Shown here: positions 28,701-36,771 of the stretch, piece by piece
Layout of the letters: every line of letters begins with the position of its first letter
Numbering within the stretch: the first letter of the stretch is position 1
Assembly (NCBI GenBank): GCA_017306865.1
Contig: JAFKHH010000011.1
Location: 248,001-312,000, forward strand
Length of the DNA stretch: 64,000 nt
From: Filimonas sp.
Lineage (GTDB): Bacteria; Bacteroidota; Bacteroidia; Chitinophagales; Chitinophagaceae
Reading direction: 5' to 3'
Program-made: the position numbers and the translations under genes
Notes under the pieces: generated by a model
What the model saw: only the letters and a program-made list of their open reading frames with translations
Databases searched by the model: none
What the model was told of the DNA's origin: nothing

Positions 28701-31700
28701 GTTGATCATTAAAGGCGTTAATGGTTGTGTTGACTCAACAACCAGGGCATTAACGATTAAGATGCCGAAAGCAGCATACAGCCTGAGTGACACATTTAGT
28801 ACCTGCCCTCCACTGAAAGTTCAGTTTAGTGACAGTAGCTATTATGTACAGAATTACAAATGGATTTTTGGCGATGGAGCATTCTCCACGCAGCAAAATC
28901 CAACATATAGTTATGCATTGCCAGGCATATATCGTGACAGCCTTATTGTTACAAGCCCTGGCGGCTGCGCGGATACTGCAGTCCGGCATGTGATACATAT
29001 AGATGGACCTAAAGGAGATATCGTAGTTACATCAACGCATTTTCCGCCCAATTTATTAGGATCATGTGATTCACTGACTGTGAACCTGGATGTGATAAAT
29101 GCAAACGGTGCTATAGAATATTCGTGGGATTATGGAGATGGTGTAATTAGTCCAAATCAAGCAGCCTCTGCATCATCACATTTATATCTTGGAGGAGCAT
29201 CTTATTTACCGAAAGTATTCCTGACAGATAAGTTTGGTTGTAAAGTACCAAAGTATGCAGACTCTTCTTACCTGGTAACCGTTACCAGTATTAAAGCATT
29301 CTTCGATGCAGATAAGTATAAACTATGCGACAATGGAACTATTAATTTCCGGGATACAGGTGTCGTAATCCTGACAGGTACAGCATCTTACTTCTGGGAC
29401 TTTGGAGATGGGCAAACGGCAAATGTGCCTAAACCATCTCATACATACTCAAGTGTAGGAAGCTATGATGTAAAACTAAAACTTACCAGCAGCTATGGTT
29501 GTGTAGACTCTGTGGTAAAAACAGATTACATACGGGCAGTCGCTTCTCCTAAACCATCCATCGCAGTATCAGATACGCTTTTATGTACGCCAGGTAAATT
29601 TACTTTTACCGGTACAGGTAGACTAGGGACTGATACGTCCGCAATTGTTTCCGTGAATTGGGTGTTTGACAATGGTAACACCGATAATACGTTGACGCCA
29701 CCGCAACAAACATTTACAACAGCAGGCAAGCATATAACGGCCTTCACATCCGTTAATTCAACAGGTTGTACTACTACTGTCTATGATACAGTACGCATAC
29801 TGCCTATAGATAGTCTGAAAGCCAAGTTTGTAATGGACAGGCCATTAGCATGTGACACAGGTACGATCCAGTTCACCAATCAAACCACTGTATTCCCTTC
29901 CCAGGGAACATTAGCCTACTCATGGAATTTTGGAGATAATAATACAGGGACAGGAAATGCCATCAGTCATTTCTATAGTGATACGGCTTCTTACCAGGTA
30001 AAATTAAAAGTGAAGTCTTCCTTGGGTTGTGAAGATTCCACTACGCAGCAAGTGCGTATTGCAAAATCACCGAAGGTGATCATCAATGTAACAGATACAC
30101 TGAAGTGTGCGCCTGCTACATTTACTTATACGGATGGTAGCAAGGCCGATCCATTCACTACATTGACCGGGTGGCAATGGACATTCAATAACGGAACTAC
30201 CTCTACACAGCAAAACCCTGCTGCTATTACGTATAATGCAATAGGCAATTATGTAGAAAAATTAAAAGTAACAGATGCCAATGGTTGTGCTGATAGTGCT
30301 ACACGGGCTGTGTATGTGATTGCGCCACCATCTCCATCTATTGCTGTTTCTGATACTTTGTTGTGTGTAGGCTTACCATTTACATATACAGCCGCTGCGA
30401 AGTTGCCAACAGATACCGCAACTATTGCATCTACAAGCTGGTCATTTGACAATGGTAATGCATATACCAATACATTAACACCACCAGATCAGGTGTACAC
30501 AACACCAGGATTGCACATTGCTACGTTTACTGCTACAAACAAGACTGGCTGTACTACTGTAGTAAAAGATACTGTTCGCGTATTACCTCCGGATAGCCTT
30601 GTAGCTGCATTTACCAGCAATAAGCTATTGATTTGTGGTAATGGTAACATACAGTTTTCAAATACAACAACAACGAAACCTCCGCAAGGAACATTGGCTT
30701 ATTCATGGGATTTTGGTGATAACCAGACGGCAGGGAATATTCAAAACATATCACACTTCTTTGCTGATACTGGATATTATACAGTGAAAATGAAAGTAAC
30801 CTCTACCTTAGGTTGCTCAGACTCTGTAAAGCATACCATTCGCGTTGCACTAACACCTGTAGCTAAAATAGGAGTACTACCATCTGATGTTTTATGTATG
30901 CCAGGCTCATTTACGTACAAAGACAGTACTACGTATGACCCTTATACTACCGCGCAGGGATGGAACTGGACCTTTGCCAATAGTACTACCTCTACACTGC
31001 AAAATCCTGTAGCTGTTACTTATGCAGCCGTAGGAACGTATAACGAAAAGTTAGTAGTAACAGATGCCAACGGTTGTACGGCTACGGATACACGTAACGT
31101 ATATGTAGTAGCAAGAAAATATACACCTGTTATATTGAATGATAAAGACACCATCATTTGTATGCCAGGTAAGATTAACATGACAGGTACAGCTACACCT
31201 GATATTTCCGGCATTGTTTCATGGAAATGGGAGCTTGGTAATGGCGCAACGTTTGACGGACAAAATCCGGGTAACCAAACATTCGCATTAGGCACTTCTA
31301 CCAATAAACTGACCATAACAGATATATCTGGTTGCGTGCTTGCAGTAACTAAAACTGTTACGGTTAAGCCGCTGCCGGCAGTAGTAGCGTTGAAGGATAC
31401 AACTATATGTGTCGGCACCAGTACGCCATTAACGGCATTGGGCGCTGCAACATATTTGTGGACACCTGCAGCTTCGCTTGATGATAACACTAAAGCAAAA
31501 CCAATAGCATCACCGCTGATCGATACCAAATACGTTGTTATTGGTACGGATATCTATGGATGTCAGAATTCAGATTCACTAACCGTAAGTGTATTGCAGA
31601 AGTACACCATGAACGTGGCTAAAGTAGCGGACTCACTTTGTATTGGTCAGTCAAGACAACTGGTAGCTTCAGGCGCACCTGCTTATACATGGTCACCTTC

Positions 31701-32373
31701 TACAGCGTTAAGCAGCGTAAGCATAGGTAACCCTATTGCTAACCCTACCGCTAACACACAATACCAGGTAACAGGATACGATGCATTGCATTGCTTCGAT
31801 ACTACCGTTAACATTAATCTATCTGTATTTAAATATCCTACGGTAAATGCTGGTCCGGATATCCAGTTGTTAGTAGGCAAAACCACAACGCTTACGCCGA
31901 CAGTTTCTGCGGATGTAGTGTCTTATGCATGGACACCTGTAAATGAAAATATCAATTGCGCTACGTGTGCTACGCCGGAAGTAACGGGCTATGCAACTAC
32001 GAACTATATTTTGAAAGTTACGAATGATGGTAAATGTTCGGCACAGGATACGGTACGCGTAGTCGTATTATGCGATAAGTCTGTCATATTTATTCCAAAT
32101 ACATTCTCACCTAACGGAGATAACCAGAATGATGTGTTTATGATCAGGGGTAGCAGGGGATTGTATTCTGTAAAATCAATGGTCATCTTTAACAGGTATG
32201 GACAAAAAGTATTTGAACGAAAAGACTTTGCGCCTAATACACCTGCGTATGGATGGGATGGTACAGTGAACGGGCAAAAAGCTGATGTGGATGCGTACGT
32301 GTATATGGTAGAAGCTATATGTACAAACGGAGAGATATTTAAATTCCAGGGTACAGTTACCTTGATCAGATAA
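25744..32373 (+). CDS. Giant PKD-repeat surface protein with type B T9SS C-terminal domain
   Basis: 2209 residues. A signal peptide (ends LLLAQQ, near 25) is followed by about 21 PKD-like modules, each centred on a W-x-F-G-D-G variant (YVWNFGDGT, YIWNFGDGS, YFWDFGDGQ, YSWDFGDNQ and others), then three modules with a WTP core (YLWTPAASL, YTWSPSTAL, YAWTPVNEN). The CHU_C/gliding-motility C-terminal domain is at about 2115-2209 (FIPNTFSPNGDNQNDVF ... FKFQGTVTLIR), the type B signal for T9SS export. Two adjacent 780-base blocks (29551-30330 and 30331-31110) encode the same three-module unit. Surface adhesion or gliding is likely by family. The PorP/SprF gene follows. Confidence 0.93.
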   Translation: MSIKQTKAILVVISVLLTNLLLAQQPVAQFTINGPTSGCPGMQVSFTDQSLNATSIIWDLGNGTNSVISSPQTSYNTSGTFTVMLIAKNANGTDTLRKTITIFNGPKAAFGVPAGTITTGCIPLAINFKDSSIAGSSAITNWSWDLGDNSGTGLTKDVSYSYTAPGFYAVSLKVKDANGCADSILKTQYIKATGDVKADFDAFVPIYCKSPVTVSFSNNSTSSSNLTYSWDFNDGSSADVSKDPQHLYAFPTPKTFNVKLTAKDANGCSSSITKPVSLSIKTTDFITNLPTTGGCLGDSVKFTSNSNQVPTASSWTFGEASSGANNTATGATAAHLYGTASSFNVMLVNSYAGGCIDTVQKTIVVNTLPTPNFAAPTAELSKCQSPLVTNFTNTSTNAATYKWDFGEPASGANNTSTLAAPSHTYNTLGTFTVTLTATSAVGCTKALTRASYIKVTAPVVSAVTAPAGITGICVDSTIKFTATASAVDGIVSYVWNFGDGTSPVTVNSTTTTNTIAYAFHTAAPTGTYPINVSIITGGGCTSAQKTLTFKVGANFTPPTITAPNPSACYGAPVSFTRTAPVGGTSPYTYIWNFGDGSISNNAAIPVSFSYKKRPPSGTYSAFLNTTSNNGCTMTSNSVLISLNGPLAGFSYAPVDCNTNRNAIAFTDTSFYPGGFGAGAGTASNNWTFGDGNTASSNLTPSNVYPNVIASYSVKLKVTENAPGTCADSLTKTIYVVPQVPATLSVDFETLCAKTKINFKATPVLNGTISTYTWEVSKDNFATVEPFASNTAQTFVPTFNNPGVYKVRVTIKDVNNCISIIVYPNPITVYGLKANFGADLLTGCTPLNSKFTDSTQILAGNSNVLTQWDWYFGDTAQAVSYTAPHGVTFPHRYDSAGTFNVKLVVTDDKGCKDSLTRTAYIKTGFGKAIFSTPDSLTCLGKNIRLIDASLGTIQSWTWKLHDSTIATVQSPIPKVYNIDTSRVDTIKLIIKGVNGCVDSTTRALTIKMPKAAYSLSDTFSTCPPLKVQFSDSSYYVQNYKWIFGDGAFSTQQNPTYSYALPGIYRDSLIVTSPGGCADTAVRHVIHIDGPKGDIVVTSTHFPPNLLGSCDSLTVNLDVINANGAIEYSWDYGDGVISPNQAASASSHLYLGGASYLPKVFLTDKFGCKVPKYADSSYLVTVTSIKAFFDADKYKLCDNGTINFRDTGVVILTGTASYFWDFGDGQTANVPKPSHTYSSVGSYDVKLKLTSSYGCVDSVVKTDYIRAVASPKPSIAVSDTLLCTPGKFTFTGTGRLGTDTSAIVSVNWVFDNGNTDNTLTPPQQTFTTAGKHITAFTSVNSTGCTTTVYDTVRILPIDSLKAKFVMDRPLACDTGTIQFTNQTTVFPSQGTLAYSWNFGDNNTGTGNAISHFYSDTASYQVKLKVKSSLGCEDSTTQQVRIAKSPKVIINVTDTLKCAPATFTYTDGSKADPFTTLTGWQWTFNNGTTSTQQNPAAITYNAIGNYVEKLKVTDANGCADSATRAVYVIAPPSPSIAVSDTLLCVGLPFTYTAAAKLPTDTATIASTSWSFDNGNAYTNTLTPPDQVYTTPGLHIATFTATNKTGCTTVVKDTVRVLPPDSLVAAFTSNKLLICGNGNIQFSNTTTTKPPQGTLAYSWDFGDNQTAGNIQNISHFFADTGYYTVKMKVTSTLGCSDSVKHTIRVALTPVAKIGVLPSDVLCMPGSFTYKDSTTYDPYTTAQGWNWTFANSTTSTLQNPVAVTYAAVGTYNEKLVVTDANGCTATDTRNVYVVARKYTPVILNDKDTIICMPGKINMTGTATPDISGIVSWKWELGNGATFDGQNPGNQTFALGTSTNKLTITDISGCVLAVTKTVTVKPLPAVVALKDTTICVGTSTPLTALGAATYLWTPAASLDDNTKAKPIASPLIDTKYVVIGTDIYGCQNSDSLTVSVLQKYTMNVAKVADSLCIGQSRQLVASGAPAYTWSPSTALSSVSIGNPIANPTANTQYQVTGYDALHCFDTTVNINLSVFKYPTVNAGPDIQLLVGKTTTLTPTVSADVVSYAWTPVNENINCATCATPEVTGYATTNYILKVTNDGKCSAQDTVRVVVLCDKSVIFIPNTFSPNGDNQNDVFMIRGSRGLYSVKSMVIFNRYGQKVFERKDFAPNTPAYGWDGTVNGQKADVDAYVYMVEAICTNGEIFKFQGTVTLIR
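29551..31110 (+). repeat. Tandem 780-base coding duplication (three PKD modules each)
   Basis: Block 1 begins with codons for PSIAVSDTLLC and ends with TRAVYVIAP; block 2 begins again with PSIAVSDTLLC and ends with TRNVYVVAR. Both are 260 codons and share module order: a VSDTLLC module, a GTLAYSW-FGDN module, and a T-x-GW-W-TF-N module. The copies have diverged in sequence, so the duplication is not recent. A partial echo of module 1 follows at about 31117. Confidence 0.8.
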
Positions 32374-32380
32374 AATATTT

Positions 32381-32426
32381 AAGTGTTGTATCGTATCGTT
32401 TGCAACAATGAAACGATACGACACCT
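32381..32426. repeat. Hairpin between the T9SS cargo gene and its PorP/SprF partner
   Basis: GTGTTGTATCGTATCGTTT (32383-32401) pairs with AAACGATACGACAC (32411-32424), the left arm carrying an extra GTATC unit, followed shortly by CTTTTTCG. It may attenuate transcription between the two genes. The word is not seen elsewhere in the window. Confidence 0.65.
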
Positions 32427-32457
32427 AAACTTTTTCGAATCCAAATAAAAAAAGTAT

Positions 32458-33498
32458 ATGTTCATAAAGGCCCTTAAAAGAATGGGGAGTTGCTTACTGG
32501 TAGCCCAGCTATTCACAATGAATGCTGAAGCCCAGGATCCTCATTTTTCCCAGTTTTTTGAAGCGCCGTTATTACGCAATCCTTCTTTGGCAGGGATGTT
32601 CCCTGGCGACATCCGTGTACAGGCGGTGTACAGAAATCAATGGGGATCAGTAAGCGTGCCTTACAAGACGGTTTCTTTTAATACAGAATACAAACAACCT
32701 GTAGGAAGTGAGGATGATTTCCTGACACTTGGGTTACAGATATTATATGACCGTGCAGGTGAGGCCAGTCTTACTACCACAAATATTCTTCCGGCTATTG
32801 CGTATCATAAATGTATCAACCCGGAAAGAGGTAGTTTTATCTCGGCAGGGTTTATGGGTGGTTATGTACAGCGGAGAATAGACCGCAGCAAGATCACTAC
32901 AAATAGCCAATATGACCTCAATGGCTATAACCCCGCTTTACCTGATGGAGAAACATTTTTAAATTCTAATTATAGTTATTGGGATGGAGCAGTAGGTGTG
33001 AATTATAATTCTGCATTTGGCGAAGGCGCTGAGAACAATTATTTCATGGGTATAGCATACCATCATTTCAACAGGCCTAAAAATTCGTTTTACAAGAAAC
33101 CAGATGTAGAGCTAAACGGGAAAATTGTTTTCTCTGCAGGCGTAAGTGCTACCATAAACGACTTCTCTTATTTTACGGTGCAGGGCGATTATACAATACA
33201 AGGGCCAGCCAAGGAGGCTGTACTGGGTACGTTGTACAGTTACAAAGCTGGCAACTACTCAGACGATCCGGACTATACCCTCAGCTTTGGTGGCTTTGTA
33301 AGATTAAAGGATGCTTTTATCCCGGTGGTGAAACTGGATTACAAGCCTTTTTGCATTGGACTTAGTTATGATGCAAATATTTCTGAGTTAAAAACGGCGA
33401 CACAAAGTAAAGGCGGTTTCGAATTGTCCATTACTTATGCCGGTTTCCTGGATAGGAACAGTTCTCCGTTAAAAGGTGTACGCTCATTCCGTTTTTAA
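32458..33498 (+). CDS. PorP/SprF-family T9SS outer-membrane protein (copy 1)
   Basis: 346 residues. A signal peptide (NAEAQ) is followed by the family start DPHFSQFFEAPLLRNPSLAG, then YRNQWGSVSVPYKTVSFN and a series of amphipathic strands ending in a short RSFRF tail typical of outer-membrane barrels. SprF-like proteins are needed for secretion or surface retention of partners with type B C-terminal domains. Its place directly after such a cargo gene, 84 bases downstream, fits that pairing. Confidence 0.92.
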   Translation: MFIKALKRMGSCLLVAQLFTMNAEAQDPHFSQFFEAPLLRNPSLAGMFPGDIRVQAVYRNQWGSVSVPYKTVSFNTEYKQPVGSEDDFLTLGLQILYDRAGEASLTTTNILPAIAYHKCINPERGSFISAGFMGGYVQRRIDRSKITTNSQYDLNGYNPALPDGETFLNSNYSYWDGAVGVNYNSAFGEGAENNYFMGIAYHHFNRPKNSFYKKPDVELNGKIVFSAGVSATINDFSYFTVQGDYTIQGPAKEAVLGTLYSYKAGNYSDDPDYTLSFGGFVRLKDAFIPVVKLDYKPFCIGLSYDANISELKTATQSKGGFELSITYAGFLDRNSSPLKGVRSFRF

Positions 33499-33522
33499 AG
33501 TATTAAACATATATAATGATAG

Positions 33523-33558
33523 AAAACAGCAACTTTCGTGGTTGCTGTTTTACATTTG
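33523..33558 (+). terminator. Terminator hairpin overlapping a candidate -7 element
   Basis: AAAACAGCAAC (33523-33533) pairs perfectly with GTTGCTGTTTT (33541-33551). The last T of the stem is also the first base of TACATTTG (33551-33558), a match to the -7 element, 34 bases before the peroxiredoxin start. The hairpin ends the PorP/SprF transcript where the next one probably begins. Confidence 0.6.
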
Positions 33559-33591
33559 TGCAAATTCCATTCAAAAATTAAAATAAGATAT

Positions 33592-34065
33592 ATGAAAATT
33601 GAAGTAGGACAACAGGCGCCGGATTTTACGCTGTACGATTCAGATAAAAATAAAGTAACCCTGGCAGAGCAGAAAGGGAGCAATGTAGTATTGTTGTTTT
33701 TCCCATTAGCATTTACAGGTACTTGCACTGCCGAGCTGTGCAACGTAAGAGATAACATTGCAACATATAACAACACTGACGCAAAAGTTTTCGGTATCTC
33801 TATTGATTCTTTGTTCACATTGGACAAATTCAAAAAAGAGCAAAACCTGAACTTCCCACTTTTGAGTGACTTCAATAAAGCGGCAGCTACAGCGTATGAC
33901 GTATTATACAATGTATTCCCGGTTTTTGAAATGGAAGGCGTAAGCAAGCGTGCAGCATTTGTAATTGACAAACAAGGCGTGGTTCGTTATGCCGAAATTT
34001 GTGCAGTACCATCAGATCTGCCAAGCTTTGAAAACATTCAGAAGACACTTGCAGCGTTAAACTAA
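33592..34065 (+). CDS. Peroxiredoxin (AhpC/TSA superfamily)
   Basis: 157 residues from the ATG at 33592, which directly precedes the family start KIEVGQQAPDFTLYD; a longer frame from 33538 would run through the terminator and is not used. The peroxidatic Cys is C45 in FTGTCTAELC; C50 five residues on may be a resolving Cys. The enzyme reduces peroxides using thiols in the cytosol (no signal peptide). It resembles AhpE/BCP-like groups, and the exact subgroup is uncertain. Confidence 0.9.
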   Translation: MKIEVGQQAPDFTLYDSDKNKVTLAEQKGSNVVLLFFPLAFTGTCTAELCNVRDNIATYNNTDAKVFGISIDSLFTLDKFKKEQNLNFPLLSDFNKAAATAYDVLYNVFPVFEMEGVSKRAAFVIDKQGVVRYAEICAVPSDLPSFENIQKTLAALN

Positions 34066-34186
34066 TAGATTGTTTAAGTATTAGGGCCGAGTATTAAAAC
34101 ACGGCCTTTATATTTTGCTTAAAAACTGAAAATCAGCCTATTTTGGGTCAGATTTTGTATATTTAAAGGCGGAAATACGGACGCGA

Positions 34187-34570
34187 ATGATAAAAACGCT
34201 ACACAACACAATTTACGGGTTCTCAAAAATGCTACTGACTTTAGTAGTATTAGGAACTGTATTGGTAGCCGTTTCCTCCTTCGTAAAAGCAGATAATGAC
34301 GATGAGTTATACACGCCCGTTGTCAAATATGTAAAGTGTTATCCCAACCCCGCTACTGCCTATATCAATTTTGAATTCAGTTCAGAAATAGACAGAACCT
34401 ATTCTTTAGTTATTATGAGTTTTATAGGTAAGCAAATGGAAGAAAAACCAGTTGCTGATAGCAAAATCACGATTACACTGAATAGTTATCTCCGCGGGTT
34501 ATACATCTATCAGCTAAAAGACAAATCCGGGCGGATTGTAGAAACAGGACGTTTCCAGGTAGATAAGTAA
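34187..34570 (+). CDS. Small secreted protein consisting mostly of a type A T9SS sorting domain
   Basis: 127 residues. An N-terminal hydrophobic segment (about 13-34) is followed by a short acidic linker (ADNDDELYT) and, from about residue 50, a complete type A sorting domain: KCYPNPATAYINFEF, an SLVIMSFIGKQ strand, and the closing GLYIYQLKDKSGRIVETGRF. Normal cargo has hundreds of residues before this domain; here there is almost none. It might be a vestigial cargo, a secreted peptide, or a competitor/chaperone for the sorting machinery. No neighbour explains it. Confidence 0.82.
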   Translation: MIKTLHNTIYGFSKMLLTLVVLGTVLVAVSSFVKADNDDELYTPVVKYVKCYPNPATAYINFEFSSEIDRTYSLVIMSFIGKQMEEKPVADSKITITLNSYLRGLYIYQLKDKSGRIVETGRFQVDK

Positions 34571-34595
34571 TAAACAAATAAGTTTATAAAAATAA

Positions 34596-34645
34596 ATAGG
34601 GTATATAAAGTGAGCATGTCAAACTTTATATACCCTATATACTTT
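34596..34645. repeat. Long palindrome, family C (copy 2)
   Basis: ATAGGGTATATAAAGT (34596-34611) is a perfect 16-base match to ACTTTATATACCCTAT (34623-34638). It contains the 20-mer shared with 181-200. It lies between convergent genes and may terminate both. Confidence 0.8.
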
Positions 34646-34664
34646 ATACAATCTTATATACTGA

Positions 34665-35840
34665 TTAGCGGTCCGTAACCTCAACAATCAAGAACTTCAG
34701 ATAATTTGTATTCTCCATTCCCCAGATGATCGGGTGGTCACTTGCCTGTGCCTGGAAGGTAACCTGGCGCAGACGCTTACGTGCATCCCATGCAGCCATC
34801 TCTATCGTTTCAAGGAACACATCAGGTTGTATCAGGTTAGTGCAACTGCTTGTAACCAGGAAGCCGCCATTTTTCACCAGCTTCATACCACGAAGGTTTA
34901 TTTCTTTATAGCCCGTTATAGCTTTCTGTATATTCTCCCTGCTCTTTGTAAAAGCAGGAGGGTCCAGCATTACCACATCATATTTACGGCCATCTTTTGT
35001 CCATTGTTTTAAAACATCGAATGCGTTTACTGCCTCGAATTTACAGATGTGATCCAGCTTATTGAGTTGAGCATTACGTGTAGCCTGCCGCACCGCATTT
35101 TCGCTAATGTCGAGACCTAAGACGCTTTTAGCGCCGTAGTGTGCAGCATGTATTTCGAACGTACCGGTATAAGTAAATGCACCCAGTACATCCGCACCTT
35201 TTACAATATGCTGAATTGCCCTGCGATTATCCTGCTGATCGAGGAAATAGCCTGTTTTCTGGCCATTTTCAATATCTACATAGAATTGAAGGCCATTTTC
35301 ATTAATCACGATCTCAGGGGAGAAAGGAGCCGTTAAAAAGCCCTTTTGTTGTGCCAATCCTTCCAGTTCCCTTACCGGTACATCATTTCTTTCATAAATA
35401 CCTTTAGGAGAGAATATAGACTGTAAAGCATTGATAATAGCTGGTTTCCACACATCTATACCGTAAGCCATTGTCTGTATAACAAAATAATCGTTGAACT
35501 TGTCAATAATCAGGGCAGGCATGCCATCCGCCTCGCCAAATATCAGGCGGCAGTTTTCCGTATAGCCTAGTTTTTGCCTGTAATGCCAGGCCTGCAGAAT
35601 ACGTTGGTAAAAGAACTGTTCATCAATGGTTTCCTGCTTGCGGGTCAGTAACCGGATCATAATCTGGGACTGGGGATTGGCATATCCGCGTCCGGCAAAT
35701 TTGTCATCAGCGAAGTAAACGTCAACAATATCACCAGCAGCAATAGAACCACTTACCTTATCCACCTCATTTGCAAAAATCCAGGGATGCCCGTTAGCAA
35801 TACGTGGGGCAATCTTTTTCTTCAAATACACTTTTACCAT
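34665..35840 (-). CDS. RlmI-like class I SAM-dependent rRNA methyltransferase
   Basis: 391 residues from the ATG at 35840 (VKVYLKKKIAPRIANGHPW). A longer frame to 35888 would translate the flanking repeat, so it is rejected. The N-terminal PUA domain (about 1-75) is followed by an RlmI-type linker with ENGQKTGYFLDQQDNRRA and the Rossmann methyltransferase core (VLGLDISENAVRQA, MLDPPAFTKS). Homologues methylate a cytosine at C5 in 23S rRNA. The specific target here is inference. Confidence 0.9.
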   Translation of the reverse strand: MVKVYLKKKIAPRIANGHPWIFANEVDKVSGSIAAGDIVDVYFADDKFAGRGYANPQSQIMIRLLTRKQETIDEQFFYQRILQAWHYRQKLGYTENCRLIFGEADGMPALIIDKFNDYFVIQTMAYGIDVWKPAIINALQSIFSPKGIYERNDVPVRELEGLAQQKGFLTAPFSPEIVINENGLQFYVDIENGQKTGYFLDQQDNRRAIQHIVKGADVLGAFTYTGTFEIHAAHYGAKSVLGLDISENAVRQATRNAQLNKLDHICKFEAVNAFDVLKQWTKDGRKYDVVMLDPPAFTKSRENIQKAITGYKEINLRGMKLVKNGGFLVTSSCTNLIQPDVFLETIEMAAWDARKRLRQVTFQAQASDHPIIWGMENTNYLKFLIVEVTDR

Positions 35841-35861
35841 AGTTGCAAAGATGGGTGTTTT

Positions 35862-36021
35862 TAATTTGAAAATTTGAAAATGAGACAATTTGAAAATGAA
35901 TCCGCCCGGATAATTGTTGAATGGCTATATGGTTAAATTGCTATTAGTGCAAACCATTTAACCATATAACAATTAAACAATTACATTTTCAAATCTTCAA
36001 ATTGCCACATTTTCAAATTAA
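35862..36021. repeat. Nested palindromes, families F outside and B inside
   Basis: Outer left arm at 35862-35899 consists of AATTTGAAAATTTGAAAATG-type units, outer right arm at 35984-36021 of CATTTTCAAATCTTCAAATT-type units. Inside, 35911-35940 (with CTATATGGTTAAATTG) pairs with 35953-35983 (with CATTTAACCATATAACAATT). The element fills the gap between two divergent genes, where no terminator is needed. Confidence 0.8.
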
Positions 36022-36092
36022 TCTGCCATTTTTTCCATTTACCTTGCGTTGGCAAATAATTTGACCTCTATATCTACAATCATTTTATCATT

Positions 36093-36644
36093 ATGGAAGA
36101 GAAAGAATTGCAACAAAACAATGAAAACACCGCAGAAATAGCAGATTTGGGCGCAAATACTGACGAAAATGCAGCTAAATCTGTTGAAGAGCTAGCTGAA
36201 GTGGAGAAATTGAATGCAGAACTGGCTGAGCAAAAGGACAAATATCTCCGTTTGATGGCTGAATTTGACAATTTCAGGAGAAGAACGGCTAAAGAAAACC
36301 TGGAATTGAGACAAACTGCTGGTAAGGAAGTGATTGTTTCTTTGCTGGATGTGCTGGATGATGTCGAGCGTGCTGACAAACAATTACAATCTGCCTCAGA
36401 TGTAGCACAGGTGAAAGAAGGCGTTACCCTTGTTTTCAACAAGCTGAAAAATACATTACAATCGCTCGGACTGAAACCGATGGAAAGTGTGAATACGGAC
36501 TTTGATGTTGAAAAACATGAAGCAATAACAGAAATACCTGCACCAACAGAAGCGTTACAGGGAAAAGTATTGGATGAAGTACAAAAAGGATATTATCTGA
36601 ACGATAAGCTGATCCGTTTTGCAAAAGTAGTAGTAGGAAAATAA
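36093..36644 (+). CDS. grpE: Nucleotide exchange factor GrpE
   Basis: 183 residues. An acidic, coiled-coil N-terminus (about 1-60, rich in Glu/Asn/Ala) leads into the core RLMAEFDNFRRRTAKENLEL and the C-terminal beta domain with EIPAPTEALQGKV and LNDKLIRFAKVVVGK. GrpE releases ADP from DnaK. dnaJ follows after a palindrome-filled gap of 127 bases; dnaK is not in the window. Confidence 0.95.
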   Translation: MEEKELQQNNENTAEIADLGANTDENAAKSVEELAEVEKLNAELAEQKDKYLRLMAEFDNFRRRTAKENLELRQTAGKEVIVSLLDVLDDVERADKQLQSASDVAQVKEGVTLVFNKLKNTLQSLGLKPMESVNTDFDVEKHEAITEIPAPTEALQGKVLDEVQKGYYLNDKLIRFAKVVVGK

Positions 36645-36646
36645 TG

Positions 36647-36724
36647 AAATTGTTAGATGGTTACATTGACCAATTGTTTTGTAACAATCATTAAACAATT
36701 TAGCCATTTAACAAGGATACAATT
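36647..36724. repeat. Long palindrome, family B
   Basis: AAATTGTTAGATGGTTACAT with GACCAATTGTTT (36647-36679) pairs with AAACAATTTAGCCATTTAAC and AAGGATACAATT (36692-36724). Pairing is imperfect but continuous. It separates grpE from dnaJ, two genes normally co-expressed, so it probably does not fully block transcription. Confidence 0.7.
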
Positions 36725-36771
36725 GTTGCCTAGCTGATTCATCAATAGGCACACATAAAAAGAAAATATCA

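Noticed and set aside
29551-31110. Regularly spaced repeats considered as a CRISPR-like array
   Set aside because: Repeats are 780 bases long, in frame and protein-coding (PKD modules); there are no short direct repeats with unique spacers and no cas genes.
33538-33591. Upstream extension of the peroxiredoxin by 18 codons
   Set aside because: It would begin inside the terminator hairpin loop and adds residues absent from the family; the ATG at 33592 directly precedes the conserved start.
35841-35888. Upstream extension of the RlmI-like gene by 16 codons
   Set aside because: These codons translate the family F repeat (FQIFKLKT...), so the ATG at 35840 is preferred.
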